Positions 1 to 7,161 of a stretch of DNA of 13,293 nt are shown in pieces. This stretch comes from Pseudomonas sp. (lineage in GTDB: Bacteria > Pseudomonadota > Gammaproteobacteria > Pseudomonadales > Pseudomonadaceae): positions 1-13,293 of the forward strand of contig JAURXE010000447.1 in assembly GCA_030654635.1 (NCBI GenBank), read 5' to 3'. The first letter of the stretch is position 1. Each line of letters begins with the position of its first letter. The notes beneath the pieces were generated by a model. That model had not been told where the DNA came from. It did no database searches and saw only the letters and a list, made by a program, of their open reading frames with translations. Both the position numbers and the translations under genes were made by a program.

Positions 1-437
1 TTCAGAAAGTCCCGCGACTGCCCCTGGGGCTGAAACACTTGCCGCCAAATCTGCCCCAGACCCAGCAGGTCATGGCTGTCGGGCAGTTTGCTGCCAGCGG
101 CTTCGATCAACATCCAGGCGATGGCGGTGGAGTAACGCAGGTTGACCGTCAGTTCCAAGTGTGGGGCGGTTAGAAAAGCATGCTGACTGGCCAGGCCGCG
201 AACTTTGCTGGCCAGATCGGGGTCGAGGGCTAGGTGCTGATCCCAGATTTGCTGATGGCGCTGTTCGGCGATGCGGTACAGACCGTGGCCACGGCGGTCG
301 GTGAGTACTGCGCCGAGGGCCGATTGACAGGCGGCAACCCCGAGCAGCAAAGCTTCTGCGCTGGGGGAGTGGCGGCCCAGGTAAACCAAGGTGGGGCGGA
401 TCACGTGTTGGCGTAAATCGCTGGCGGCAATACCCAT
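1..437 (-). CDS. Hypothetical protein, 3' end cut off by window edge; resembles phage-type lysozyme-like proteins
   Basis: An open frame of 145 complete codons reads leftward from ATG at 437 and leaves the window with no stop. The start is supported by a GAGG Shine-Dalgarno site about 5-6 bases upstream. The protein begins MGIAASDLRQHVIRPTLVYL, followed by a small-residue-rich helix (AEALLLGVAACQSALG), then GLYRIAEQRHQQIWD. It is soluble with no signal peptide. From memory, this order (DLRQ.VIRPTL, then a LLLGTAAxESxxG-like segment, then GxYQIEPxTHxDIW) resembles small proteins of Pseudomonas phages and some chromosomal copies that look lysozyme or transglycosylase-like. Here the Glu expected in the ESxxG segment is Gln (CQSALG), so any hydrolase activity is doubtful. 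Function is not established. It lies 209 bases beyond sseA on the same strand, so it probably has its own promoter. Confidence 0.7.
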   Translation of the reverse strand, partial: MGIAASDLRQHVIRPTLVYLGRHSPSAEALLLGVAACQSALGAVLTDRRGHGLYRIAEQRHQQIWDQHLALDPDLASKVRGLASQHAFLTAPHLELTVNLRYSTAIAWMLIEAAGSKLPDSHDLLGLGQIWRQVFQPQGQSRDFL

Positions 438-603
438 AAATCCCTCGTCAAAGGTAACCGGCGGGCCTGACACATATAAGCGAGTAAACCGAGTTGCAGA
501 GGCCGAACCGGAAGCGGCCTTAGCCGCATAAGTTCGAGTGTAGTACCAAGACTCGGCCGTAAAAGGCTGTTTTTAAACTGTTTTAGGCTTTTGCTTATTG
601 TCT

Positions 604-639
604 ATATAACCCGTGGCGCTAAAGCACCGCGGATTATAT
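604..639 (-). terminator. Stem-loop downstream of sseA, possible terminator or 3'-end structure
   Basis: Read on the minus strand, an imperfect 16-bp stem (ATATAA / TTATAT at the base, CCG.GG.GC / GC.CC.CGG above, loop TTTA) begins 8 bases after the sseA stop. It contains one mismatch and two G-T wobbles. There is no clear T-run after it, so intrinsic termination is uncertain. It may instead stabilise the mRNA end. Confidence 0.4.
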
Positions 640-646
640 GCAGCCG

Positions 647-1504
647 TTACTGATCGCCAAGGGCGACGGGTCTTTGCGGGTCGGTGATCCATTCGCTCCA
701 GGAACCGGCATACAGCGGCGCCAAGGGATAACCGCCCAAACACAGGGCAAACAGGTTGTGACAGGCCGTCACGCCCGAACCGCAATAGGCGACTAAAGCG
801 CTGCTTGGCCGGCTGCCGAGCAGCGTGGCAAAGCGCTGTTGTAACTGGGCCGCCAGCAGAAAACGGCCGTTGGCATCTAGGTTGTCGGTAAACACCGCGC
901 ATTGCGCGCCGGGAATATGCCCGGCCACCGGGTCCAGTGGCTCCACCTCGCCGCGAAAGCGCGGCAAGGCGCGGGCATCCAGTAGGCACAGTTGCGGGTC
1001 ACTCAGGCGTTGCTGCAACTGGGCGGCAGTCAGCAACAACTGCGGGTCGGCCTGGCCGCTGAAGTTGCCCAAGGTCGGCGTGCTGGCAGTGTTGGTCAGG
1101 TTTAAACCAGCCTCGCGCCAAGCCTTGAGGCCGCCATCGAGCAAAAACACTCCGTCGCGCTTGCCCAGCCAGGTCAGCAGCCACCAGGCACGGGCGGCAA
1201 AGGCGCCGGGGCCGTCGTCATACAGCACTATGTCGCTGTCGTTGTTAACGCCCCAGGCGCGCAGCCGCTCGATCAATGTGGCCGGCTCCGGCAGCGGGTG
1301 GCGGCCGGTGAAGCCTTTTTGTACCGGACCGGAGAGATCGGTCTCCAGGTCGGCAAACTGCGCGCCGGCGATATGCCCCTCGCTGTAGCTGCGCCGGCCA
1401 TAGGCCGGATCATCGAGGGCGAAGCGGCAATCGAGCAGCACCAGGTTGGGCTGGGCCTGACGCGCATGCAGTTGCGCAGGATTAAGCAGTTGGGCGAGTG
1501 ACAT
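647..1504 (-). CDS. sseA: 3-mercaptopyruvate sulfurtransferase (two-domain rhodanese, SseA type)
   Basis: A 285-residue cytoplasmic sulfurtransferase, the normal length for SseA. It is expected to move sulfur from 3-mercaptopyruvate to a thiol acceptor or cyanide through a persulfide on the catalytic Cys. Two rhodanese domains are visible: an inactive N-terminal one (about 5-135, LLDCRFALDDPAYGRRSY, GHIAGA) and a catalytic C-terminal one (about 155-280) with RFRGEVEPLDPVAGHIPGA and the active loop CGSGVTAC, catalytic Cys241. The CGSGVT loop is the mercaptopyruvate type; thiosulfate rhodaneses carry CRKGVT-like loops. The start ATG at 1504 has GGAG about 8 bases upstream. It lies 61 bases after the SMP-30-like gene in the same direction, so co-transcription is likely. 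The gap holds a 14-bp inverted repeat. Confidence 0.92.
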   Translation of the reverse strand: MSLAQLLNPAQLHARQAQPNLVLLDCRFALDDPAYGRRSYSEGHIAGAQFADLETDLSGPVQKGFTGRHPLPEPATLIERLRAWGVNNDSDIVLYDDGPGAFAARAWWLLTWLGKRDGVFLLDGGLKAWREAGLNLTNTASTPTLGNFSGQADPQLLLTAAQLQQRLSDPQLCLLDARALPRFRGEVEPLDPVAGHIPGAQCAVFTDNLDANGRFLLAAQLQQRFATLLGSRPSSALVAYCGSGVTACHNLFALCLGGYPLAPLYAGSWSEWITDPQRPVALGDQ

Positions 1505-1527
1505 GGCAGGCTCCGGTGAGTCATCAA

Positions 1528-1541
1528 CTGCGCAAGCGCAG
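1528..1541. repeat. Short inverted repeat CTGCGC-AA-GCGCAG between the SMP-30-like gene and sseA
   Basis: A perfect 6-bp inverted repeat with a 2-base centre sits in the 61-base gap upstream of sseA, overlapping the palindrome CAGCGCTG at 1539-1546. No T-run follows on either strand, so it is not a convincing terminator. It could be a minor RNA hairpin between two co-transcribed genes, or chance in GC-rich DNA. Confidence 0.35.
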
Positions 1542-1565
1542 CGCTGTACGGTTGAGCAACGCGAT

Positions 1566-2627
1566 TTACTTGATCTTCAGTTTGCCGATGCGGTCGTTAT
1601 TCAAACTACCCAGGTACAGCCAATCACCCACCGGTTTCGCCGAGGTGATCATCCGCAGGTGCTCGCCACTGCTGTCGTGCAGGCTGCGGATGATTTCGCC
1701 GTTTTCGTTAATGGCCAGCACCAGGCCATATTTCTGCGGCTTGGGCCACAGGGCGCGCGGCAGTTTGGCCAGCAGGGCTTTGGCCCAAGGCTTGCGATGC
1801 AGTACATCGGTGTCGGCCAGCCGCGGGGTGGGCAGCGCCACCCAGAAAGTGCCGGCGCGATCGCCTTGCAGGTTGTCGGGCAGGCCGACCAGGTTGTCGA
1901 TAAAGATGTCGTGCTGACCGGCTTTTTCACCCTTTAGCCAGTAGCGCGCGATGCGATAGCGGTAGGTTTCGTTGACCAGCACAAACTCTTCATTGGCCGA
2001 CAGCGCCACGCCGTTGGCAAAGTACAGGTCTTTGAGCAGCAGTTCGGTTTTGCCGGTGGCCGGGTCGTAACGCAGCAGGCGGCCATGGGGGCGGGCTTCT
2101 AGCAGGTCGAGCAGGTAGTCGGGCTGCTTGAATTTGTCCGAGGCGTCGGTGAAGTAAATACGCCCGTCGCTGGCGATGTCCAGATCGTCGGTAAAGCGAA
2201 AATGCACGCCTTCGGCCTCGGTGCTGAGCACGCGGATTTGCCCTTGCGGGTCGATGCTGAGTAGGCCTTTAAAGGCGTCGGCGACTATCAAGTTGCCTTT
2301 AGCGTCAAAGTCCATGCCCAGCGGCCGGCCTTGGGTGTCGGCGAAGGTTGCCACTGTGCCATCGGCTGTAATGCGCACTATCTTGCCGTTATGCAGGCCC
2401 GCATAGACCCGGCCCTGGGCATCCACGGCGGTGTCTTCCGGGCCGTCCAGTTTGCCTTGGGCGAGCAGTTCGGCGCCTTGCAGGTCGTTGTTAACCACCA
2501 GCACGCCGCTCATGGCTGGCGCTACGGGCGCATCCCAGGCCACAGGGTCGATGGGGCTGGGGGTGAGGATCAGGTAACCAGCGGCAGCGCTGATCGAGAG
2601 GGCGATAAGGCCCAGAAGCTTCTTCAT
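1566..2627 (-). CDS. SMP-30/gluconolactonase/strictosidine synthase-like beta-propeller protein, membrane-anchored or exported
   Basis: A 353-residue protein. The frame stays open upstream to 2774, but the start at 2627 is chosen because TCAAAGGAATGCC gives a good Shine-Dalgarno site and the protein then begins with a classic signal/anchor (MKK, hydrophobic about 4-21). The rest is a six-bladed-propeller pattern: GPEDTAVDAQGRVYAG (Glu64), GMDFDAKGNLIVADA, FRFTDDLDIASDGRIYFTDAS (143-163), FANGVALSANEEFVLVNETY (203-222) and GLPDNLQGDRAGTFWVAL (248-265). The Glu64, Asn205 and Asp251 positions match the usual metal-ligand pattern of SMP-30-type propellers, and the YRIARYWLKG segment resembles the strictosidine-synthase/APMAP branch. 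Many relatives are lactonases or esterases on the periplasmic side. The substrate cannot be read from sequence, and true strictosidine synthesis is not expected in bacteria. It is divergent from rnd and probably leads the sseA transcript. Confidence 0.85.
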   Translation of the reverse strand: MKKLLGLIALSISAAAGYLILTPSPIDPVAWDAPVAPAMSGVLVVNNDLQGAELLAQGKLDGPEDTAVDAQGRVYAGLHNGKIVRITADGTVATFADTQGRPLGMDFDAKGNLIVADAFKGLLSIDPQGQIRVLSTEAEGVHFRFTDDLDIASDGRIYFTDASDKFKQPDYLLDLLEARPHGRLLRYDPATGKTELLLKDLYFANGVALSANEEFVLVNETYRYRIARYWLKGEKAGQHDIFIDNLVGLPDNLQGDRAGTFWVALPTPRLADTDVLHRKPWAKALLAKLPRALWPKPQKYGLVLAINENGEIIRSLHDSSGEHLRMITSAKPVGDWLYLGSLNNDRIGKLKIK

Positions 2628-2672
2628 GGCATTCCTTTGAGTGGTCTGAGCGCGAGTGGACGCAGCGCAGGC

Positions 2673-2701
2673 AGGATAAAACTGAGCGCAGCACCCGGCA
2701 A
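2673..2701 (-). promoter_or_regulatory. Sigma-70-like promoter for the SMP-30-like gene (and probably sseA)
   Basis: On the minus strand, TTGCCG (complement of 2696-2701) is followed after exactly 17 bases by TATCCT (complement of 2673-2678). This gives a predicted 5' leader of about 40 bases before the ATG at 2627. Spacing is ideal and both hexamers are reasonable. No start-site data are available. Confidence 0.5.
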
Positions 2702-2734
2702 GCCGTGAATACCCGGCTATGGGCGCTGGCGATA

Positions 2735-2740
2735 TATACT
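2735..2740 (+). promoter_or_regulatory. Possible -10 element for rnd (TATACT)
   Basis: TATACT is a near-consensus -10 sequence about 55 bases before the rnd start, in the divergent gap. No good -35 hexamer is seen 16-18 bases upstream, so this is a weak call resting on the -10 alone. Confidence 0.3.
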
Positions 2741-2741
2741 G

Positions 2742-2758
2742 CGGCCTAGAGAAGGCCG
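2742..2758 (+). other. Small hairpin in the rnd 5' leader
   Basis: CGGCCT (2742-2747) pairs perfectly with AGGCCG (2753-2758) around an AGAGA loop, just after the possible -10 element and 36 bases before the rnd start codon. If transcription starts near 2746 only part of it would be in the RNA. A role in mRNA stability or start control is possible but not shown. Confidence 0.3.
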
Positions 2759-2794
2759 GCAGGATCATGGCCAACGTTGATGAGGAAGAGTTGT

Positions 2795-3922
2795 ATGGCC
2801 ATTGATATTCATTGGATTCGCGATGACGCGAGCCTGGCGCTGTATTGCGCCGAGTGGCAAGACTTGCCCTTTGTGGCCCTGGACACCGAGTTTATGCGGG
2901 TCGATACCTTCTACCCGTTGGCCGGCTTGGTTCAGGTCGGTGACGGCAGCAGTGCTTATTTGATCGATCCGTTGCTGATTAACAACTGGCAACCCTTCGC
3001 CGCCTTGCTGGAGAACCCAGCGGTGATCAAGGTGGTGCATGCCTGCAGCGAAGACCTTGAGGTGCTGCTGCGTCTGACCGGCAGCATGCCGGCGCCGTTG
3101 TTTGATACCCAGTTGGCTGCGGCCTATTTGAATATGGGCTTCTCCATGGGCTATTCGCGGCTGGTACTCGCGGTGTTGGGGCTTGATCTGCCCAAGGGCG
3201 AAACCCGCTCCGACTGGTTGCAGCGGCCGTTGAGCGACACGCAAATCAGCTACGCCGCCGAAGATGCGGTGCACCTGGCCGAAGTCTATCGCGTGTTGGC
3301 GCCAAAGCTCTCTGCGGAAAAAACCGCCGGGGTGCTGGAAGACGGAGCCGAACTGGTCAGCAATATGCATCGCGAGGTACGCCCCGAGGACGCTTATCGC
3401 GAGGCCAAGTTGGCCTGGAAGCTGACCCCGGCGCAACTGGCCGTGCTGCGTGAACTCTGCGCCTGGCGCGAGCGTGAGGCGCGGGCGCGTAACAAACCGC
3501 GCAACCATATTTTGCGCGATCACACCCTCTGGCCGTTGGCGCGCACCCAACCAGACAACTTGACCAGCTTGTCGCGCATTGAAGAGATGCACCCGCGCAC
3601 CGTGCGCCACGATGGCGAAACCCTGTTACAGCTGATTAAACAGGCCGCTGCCTTGCCTGAGGCCGAATGGCCGCCAAGTGTTGCCGAGCCGTTGCCGATG
3701 GAGGCCACGGCGCTGCTGAAAAAACTGCGGGCTTTTGGCACGCGTGAAGCCGAGCGTCTGGATATGGCGCAAGAGCTGATGCTGCGCAAGAAAACCCTGG
3801 ATGCCTTATTGAAAACCGGCTTTCCGAACGGTCCTTATCAACTGCCCGATGCCCTGCGTGGCTGGCGGCGCGAGTTAATGGGCCAGGCATTGCTGAAGTT
3901 GTTAGCCGAGGAAACCGCATGA
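2795..3922 (+). CDS. rnd: Ribonuclease D
   Basis: A 3'-5' exoribonuclease that trims tRNA precursors and other small stable RNAs in the cytoplasm. The start at 2795 gives 375 residues, the same length as E. coli RNase D, and has a GGAAG Shine-Dalgarno 7-8 bases upstream; earlier in-frame starts at 2777 (TTG) and 2780 lack one. The DEDDy exonuclease domain (about 5-170) shows all catalytic residues: Asp30 and Glu32 in [10 protein letters not shown], Asp87 in [10 protein letters not shown], and Tyr153 and Asp157 in [11 protein letters not shown]. An HRDC domain follows (about 210-285, [27 protein letters not shown]), then a helical C-terminal region typical of Rnd. Its stop overlaps the ycgL start (ATGA), so the two are translationally coupled. 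Confidence 0.96.
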   Translation: MAIDIHWIRDDASLALYCAEWQDLPFVALDTEFMRVDTFYPLAGLVQVGDGSSAYLIDPLLINNWQPFAALLENPAVIKVVHACSEDLEVLLRLTGSMPAPLFDTQLAAAYLNMGFSMGYSRLVLAVLGLDLPKGETRSDWLQRPLSDTQISYAAEDAVHLAEVYRVLAPKLSAEKTAGVLEDGAELVSNMHREVRPEDAYREAKLAWKLTPAQLAVLRELCAWREREARARNKPRNHILRDHTLWPLARTQPDNLTSLSRIEEMHPRTVRHDGETLLQLIKQAAALPEAEWPPSVAEPLPMEATALLKKLRAFGTREAERLDMAQELMLRKKTLDALLKTGFPNGPYQLPDALRGWRRELMGQALLKLLAEETA

Positions 3923-4212
3923 AACGTATTTGCTCCATCTACAAAAGCCCGCGCAAGAACGAGATGTACCTCTATGTCGAGCGCAGTCAGGCGCTTAAAC
4001 GGGTACCGGAAAGCTTGCTGGTGGCGTTTGGCCCGCCGATTCATACCTTCGATTTAGTGCTGACGCCCGAGCGTCAACTGGCCCGCGAAGACATCACGCT
4101 GGTCTTGGCCAACCTGGAAAAACAGGGCTATCACCTGCAAATGCCACCGGCCGAAGACGAGTACATCGAGCATTTGCCGGAAGAGCTGTTGCGTCGCAAC
4201 GACCCGATGTAA
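3919..4212 (+). CDS. ycgL: YcgL family protein (small alpha/beta protein of unknown function)
   Basis: A 97-residue protein, typical YcgL length. The start overlaps the rnd stop by four bases (ATGA) and has GAGGAAA inside the end of rnd as a Shine-Dalgarno. The sequence has the family marks: N-terminal [17 protein letters not shown], then LLVAFGPP, then a basic/acidic helix-strand region ending [10 protein letters not shown]. The family is known from structure as a compact alpha/beta fold without an assigned biochemical role. Its steady position right after rnd in Pseudomonas suggests a link to RNA metabolism, but that is inference from neighbourhood only. Confidence 0.93.
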   Translation: MKRICSIYKSPRKNEMYLYVERSQALKRVPESLLVAFGPPIHTFDLVLTPERQLAREDITLVLANLEKQGYHLQMPPAEDEYIEHLPEELLRRNDPM

Positions 4213-4215
4213 GCC

Positions 4216-5148
4216 ATGCGTTTATTGATTGCTGAGCAACAGCACAGCGCCTACGCGGCGCTGTTGCAGCAAGCCGAACCGGCGCTTGAACTCTGTGTTG
4301 GTAATACGCTTGCCAAGTTAAGCCAGCACGCCGCTGGCTGCGAGCTGTGGCTCGGTCAGCCGGATTTACTTGCCGGCTTGCTCCGTCAAGGCTTCAAACC
4401 ACGTTGGCTGCAGTCGACCTGGGCCGGCATCACGCCGCTGCTGGCCGCCGATTTACCGCGTGATTATTGCTTGAGTCGCGCGGTCGGCATCTTCGGCCAG
4501 TTGATGGCCGAGTACCTGCTGACCTACCTGCTGGCCCATGAGCGTCAGCTGTTGGCCAGAGTGGCCAGCCAACAACAGCTGCACTGGGATGAGCGGGCGC
4601 CGAACGGCTTGGCCGGGCGGCGGCTGTTGCTGGTGGGTTGTGGCGAGATCGGCGCTCAGGTGGCGCAGCTGCTGGCGCCCTTTGGCCTGCAACTGTTTGG
4701 CATCGCCAGTCACGCTAGGGTGCAAGCGCCGTTTCAGCAGGTGCTGGGCTTGGCGCAGTTGGCCAAGCAGGCCGCCCAGGCTGATTACCTGATCAACCTG
4801 TTGTCGGATACGCCGGGCACTGCGGGTTTATTCAATGCCGCCCTGTTTGCGCAAATGAAACCCAGCGCCGTGTTTATCAATGCCGGTCGCGGCGCGGCAG
4901 TGGTGGATGCCGACTTGCTCGCCGCCTTGGCCCGCGGTCAGTTAGCTGGCGCGGTGCTGGATGTCTGTCGCAGCGAGCCGTTGCCGGCTGAACACCCGTT
5001 CTGGACGGCGCCACGCTTATTGCTGACCGGCCACAGCGCCGCGCCAACCCTACCGGCGCCCATGGTGGAGTTGTTTCTGCGCAACCTGCGCGCCTATCGC
5101 GCCGGCACGCCACTGCGCGGGCAAGTTGAGTTTGCACGCGGTTATTAA
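4216..5148 (+). CDS. ghrA: D-2-hydroxyacid dehydrogenase, GhrA-like (glyoxylate/hydroxypyruvate reductase family)
   Basis: A 310-residue NAD(P)H-dependent 2-ketoacid reductase, close to the 312 residues of E. coli GhrA. It begins three bases after the ycgL stop, with little independent Shine-Dalgarno signal, so translation probably depends on coupling. Seen in the sequence: the Rossmann loop GCGEIG (141-146) in RRLLLVGCGEIGAQVAQLL, catalytic Arg225 in INAGRGAAVVD, Glu254 in DVCRSEPLP and the acid/base His273 in TGHSAAP. This is the complete Arg-Glu-His set of the family. GhrA-type enzymes reduce glyoxylate and hydroxypyruvate in the cytoplasm. The exact substrate and the NADH/NADPH preference cannot be settled here. 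It is the last gene before a strong hairpin terminator. Confidence 0.85.
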   Translation: MRLLIAEQQHSAYAALLQQAEPALELCVGNTLAKLSQHAAGCELWLGQPDLLAGLLRQGFKPRWLQSTWAGITPLLAADLPRDYCLSRAVGIFGQLMAEYLLTYLLAHERQLLARVASQQQLHWDERAPNGLAGRRLLLVGCGEIGAQVAQLLAPFGLQLFGIASHARVQAPFQQVLGLAQLAKQAAQADYLINLLSDTPGTAGLFNAALFAQMKPSAVFINAGRGAAVVDADLLAALARGQLAGAVLDVCRSEPLPAEHPFWTAPRLLLTGHSAAPTLPAPMVELFLRNLRAYRAGTPLRGQVEFARGY

Positions 5149-5182
5149 TCGGCTTGGGCCACGACGGCAAGCTACTAAGCCG

Positions 5183-5209
5183 GGCCGGCTGTTAAACTGC
5201 CGGCCTTTT
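5183..5209 (+). terminator. Rho-independent terminator of the rnd-ycgL-ghrA operon
   Basis: GGCCGGC (5183-5189) and GCCGGCC (5199-5205) form a perfect 7-bp GC stem around a 9-base loop TGTTAAACT, followed by TTTT. It lies 35 bases after the ghrA-like stop. The loop also reads as an extended -10 (TG-T-TAAACT), so the same DNA may hold the ycgN promoter. Confidence 0.7.
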
Positions 5210-5229
5210 GTAGAACTCAGTGTGTTGCC

Positions 5230-5679
5230 ATGACCGCCACCGTCGAACCCTTCTGGAAACGTAAAAACCTGGCTCAGCTGGACGCGCCTGAGTGGGAATC
5301 GCTCTGTGATGGCTGTGGCTTGTGCTGTCTGCAAAAGCTTGAAGACGAGGAAGACGGCAGCGTTTACTACACCCGCATTGCCTGCAAGCTGCTCGACCTG
5401 ACCAGCTGCCGTTGCAGCGACTATCCCAATAGACGCCAATTTGTTCCCGACTGCATTCAGTTGACGCCCGCGGCCGCAGACCAGTTTCAGTGGCTGCCGT
5501 CCACCTGCGCCTATAGTTTGGTGTCCGAGGGCAAAGACTTGCCCGCTTGGCATTATCTGGTCAGTGGCGACGTGGAGGCGGTGCACCGCGAGCGCATCTC
5601 GCAATCCGGGCGCATGCTCAGCGAGAACAGCGTGGCCGAGGATGATTGGGAGGATTACCTGATTTTTCGCTCCGGCTAG
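5230..5679 (+). CDS. ycgN: YcgN family cysteine-cluster protein (UPF0260)
   Basis: A 149-residue soluble protein, the family's usual size. It carries a CxxCxxCC cluster (Cys26, 29, 32, 33 in [11 protein letters not shown]) and further conserved cysteines at 52, 60, 62, 75 and 93 ([29 protein letters not shown]), nine in all. The pattern is that of the zinc/iron-chelating CxxCxxCC domain family; metal binding is very likely, the function unknown. In E. coli ycgN lies next to ycgL, and the same grouping is kept here with the reductase in between. It stands after a terminator hairpin with its own probable promoter. The Shine-Dalgarno is poor, but [12 protein letters not shown] is the natural family N-terminus. 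Confidence 0.9.
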   Translation: MTATVEPFWKRKNLAQLDAPEWESLCDGCGLCCLQKLEDEEDGSVYYTRIACKLLDLTSCRCSDYPNRRQFVPDCIQLTPAAADQFQWLPSTCAYSLVSEGKDLPAWHYLVSGDVEAVHRERISQSGRMLSENSVAEDDWEDYLIFRSG

Positions 5680-5820
5680 TCAGGCCGCGCGAAAATTACT
5701 GCGCTCGGTTATGCGGCGTTAAAAACAGGCTCGGACTGCTCATTTACAGCTGTAAACTCCGCGTCCTCGCCTGTTTTTGCCTTGCCTAACCTTCGCTCGC
5801 TACGTTTTCACACGACCTGA
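5680..5820. repeat. Large imperfect palindromic element (about 140 bp) following ycgN, likely a dispersed intergenic repeat
   Basis: The element begins at the base after the ycgN stop. Its core, 5721-5778, is an exact dyad centred between 5749 and 5750. From the outside in, it has AAAAACAGGC / GCCTGTTTTT (10 bp perfect), a 2x2 internal loop, GGAC / GTCC, a 6x6 internal loop, then the 14-base palindrome TTTACAGCTGTAAA at 5743-5756. The arms continue outward: 5680-5720 read in reverse complement aligns with 5779-5820 (shared TAACC, TTTTC, CCTGA blocks; roughly 70 per cent over the arms by hand). A further pair, AACCTT (5788-5793) and AAGGTT (5821-5826), overlaps the right edge. The T-run and stem could terminate transcription in both directions. 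It resembles intergenic repeats found in Pseudomonas genomes, but copy number cannot be tested here. Confidence 0.65.
5721..5778 (+). terminator. Core hairpin of the palindromic element, probable bidirectional terminator after ycgN
   Basis: A perfect 10-bp outer stem, AAAAACAGGC / GCCTGTTTTT, ends in five T residues on the plus strand and in the equivalent T-run on the minus strand. It is placed 42 bases after the ycgN stop, where an intrinsic terminator is expected. The very long interior (38 bases, itself folded) is unusual for a terminator. Confidence 0.45.
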
Positions 5821-5900
5821 AAGGTTGGATGTTTTGTCGTTAGCGGGCCTGCGCGGGCTCGATCAGCAGCAAGTTGCACTGCCAATAAGGATTCTACGTC

Positions 5901-7148
5901 ATGTATTTCGGTTTACGCCTGCGCTTGGCAGCCTGTCTGCTGCTACTGAGTACGCCCGTGTTGGCGGCCAAAAAGGTCGATTTGGATTATCAGCTGCGTT
6001 TTTTGCCGGCCAGCGCCGAGGCCGAGGTGCAGCTGACCCTGGCCAAAGGCGAATTGGTGCAGAGCGTTAAGTTTTATCTGCCCAAGGCTGAACAGTTTTT
6101 TGCTTTTAAGGCCGACGGTCAGTGGAACGAGGACGCCCAGGGCTACGCCACCTGGACCCCAGCTAGCGGCAAAGCCAGTCTCAGCTATCGCGTGCGGATC
6201 AATCAGCTCGAGCCCTCTGGGGCCTACTCGGCGCTGATTACCGCCGATTGGGCGTTGCTGCGCGGTGATGACCTGATTCCGTCGGCTGACGTTGTGCTCT
6301 ATGACAAAGTCGAGCTGATCTCCCGCCTGCAAGTGGAGTTGCCCGACGGCTGGAAAAGCGTCGAGACCGGCTGGCCGCGTATTGGCCCGAACCGTTTTCG
6401 GATCGACAATCCTAGGCAGTCCTTTGATCGGCCGACCGGCTGGATTTTGGCCGGCAAAATCGGCACGCGGCGCACCCGCCTGGGCGAAACCGATGTGACC
6501 ATTGCTGCCCCCGTCGGCTCGGGCATGCGCCGGATGGACGCCTTGACCCTACTGACCTTCGTTTGGCCGCACGCGCAGGCGGTGTTCCCCCGTGATCCGC
6601 GCAAGCTGCTGGTGGTCGGCGCCCCTGATCCAATGTGGCGTGGTGCTTTGTCGGGCCCCAACTCGCTGTTTATGCATGCCGAGCGGCCGTTGGTGAGTGA
6701 AAACGGCACCAGTTCTTTGATCCATGAGTTGGTGCATGTGCTTAGCGGCATTCACGACACCGATGCCAGCGACTGGATCAGTGAAGGCATTGCCGAGTAC
6801 TACGCCATCGAATTACTCCGGCGCGCCGGCGGCATGAGCGAGGAGCGCTACCAGCAGGTCCGCAAGAAACTCACCCTGTGGAGCAGTAAGGTCAACAACC
6901 TGCGTGGCGAACATTCGACCGGCGCAGTCACGGCGCGGGCGGTGGTATTGCTGCAGGAGCTGGACCTGGAAATCCGCCAGCGCAGCGCCGGTAAGCATTC
7001 CCTCGATGACGTTGCTCAGGGTTTGATGCGCATGGACAAGGTCAACACCGAGAACTTCATCGAACTCAGTGAGAGCCTGATCGGCAAACCATCAAAAGTC
7101 CTCGACAGCAAACTGCTGCGCAAACTCAAGGCTACGCCTGTGCTGTAA
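5901..7148 (+). CDS. Exported HExxH zinc-metalloprotease-like protein (gluzincin-type, function unknown)
   Basis: A 415-residue protein with a clear signal peptide (hydrophobic 5-21, cleavage likely after VLAA, near residue 23). The start has AAGGA about 10 bases upstream. Residues 25-200 are beta-rich and resemble the N-terminal sandwich of M1-like peptidases. The C-terminal half has HELVH (275-279) and then DWISEGIAEYYA, with Glu295 as probable third zinc ligand. The W-x-x-E-G-x-A-x-Y pattern fits gluzincins, but the spacing is HExxH-x15-E, shorter than the x18 of classical M1 aminopeptidases. A periplasmic peptidase is the best guess; the substrate is unknown. It has its own leader after the palindromic element and a 98-base gap before the kinase, so it may be monocistronic or co-transcribed with the kinase. 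Confidence 0.75.
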   Translation: MYFGLRLRLAACLLLLSTPVLAAKKVDLDYQLRFLPASAEAEVQLTLAKGELVQSVKFYLPKAEQFFAFKADGQWNEDAQGYATWTPASGKASLSYRVRINQLEPSGAYSALITADWALLRGDDLIPSADVVLYDKVELISRLQVELPDGWKSVETGWPRIGPNRFRIDNPRQSFDRPTGWILAGKIGTRRTRLGETDVTIAAPVGSGMRRMDALTLLTFVWPHAQAVFPRDPRKLLVVGAPDPMWRGALSGPNSLFMHAERPLVSENGTSSLIHELVHVLSGIHDTDASDWISEGIAEYYAIELLRRAGGMSEERYQQVRKKLTLWSSKVNNLRGEHSTGAVTARAVVLLQELDLEIRQRSAGKHSLDDVAQGLMRMDKVNTENFIELSESLIGKPSKVLDSKLLRKLKATPVL

Positions 7149-7161
7149 AGGCAGTTAAATA

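Noticed and set aside
514..527. Inverted repeat GCGGC-CTTA-GCCGC in the gap between sseA and the partial hypothetical gene
   Set aside because: Only a 5-bp stem with no T-run in GC-rich DNA. It is likely chance, although it could lie in the leader region of the partial gene.
1503..1937. Plus-strand open frames antisense to the SMP-30-like gene and overlapping the sseA 5' end
   Set aside because: Shadow of the real minus-strand gene: no Shine-Dalgarno, no recognisable protein features, and the minus strand encodes a complete conserved propeller.
2765..3610. A 281-codon minus-strand frame opposite rnd
   Set aside because: The plus strand holds RNase D with every catalytic residue. The antisense product is low-complexity His/Gln/Arg-rich, typical of a GC-rich shadow frame.
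5777..6070. Plus-strand frame starting inside the palindromic element and running into the metalloprotease gene
   Set aside because: It overlaps a well-supported gene with a signal peptide in another frame and begins in the terminator stem.
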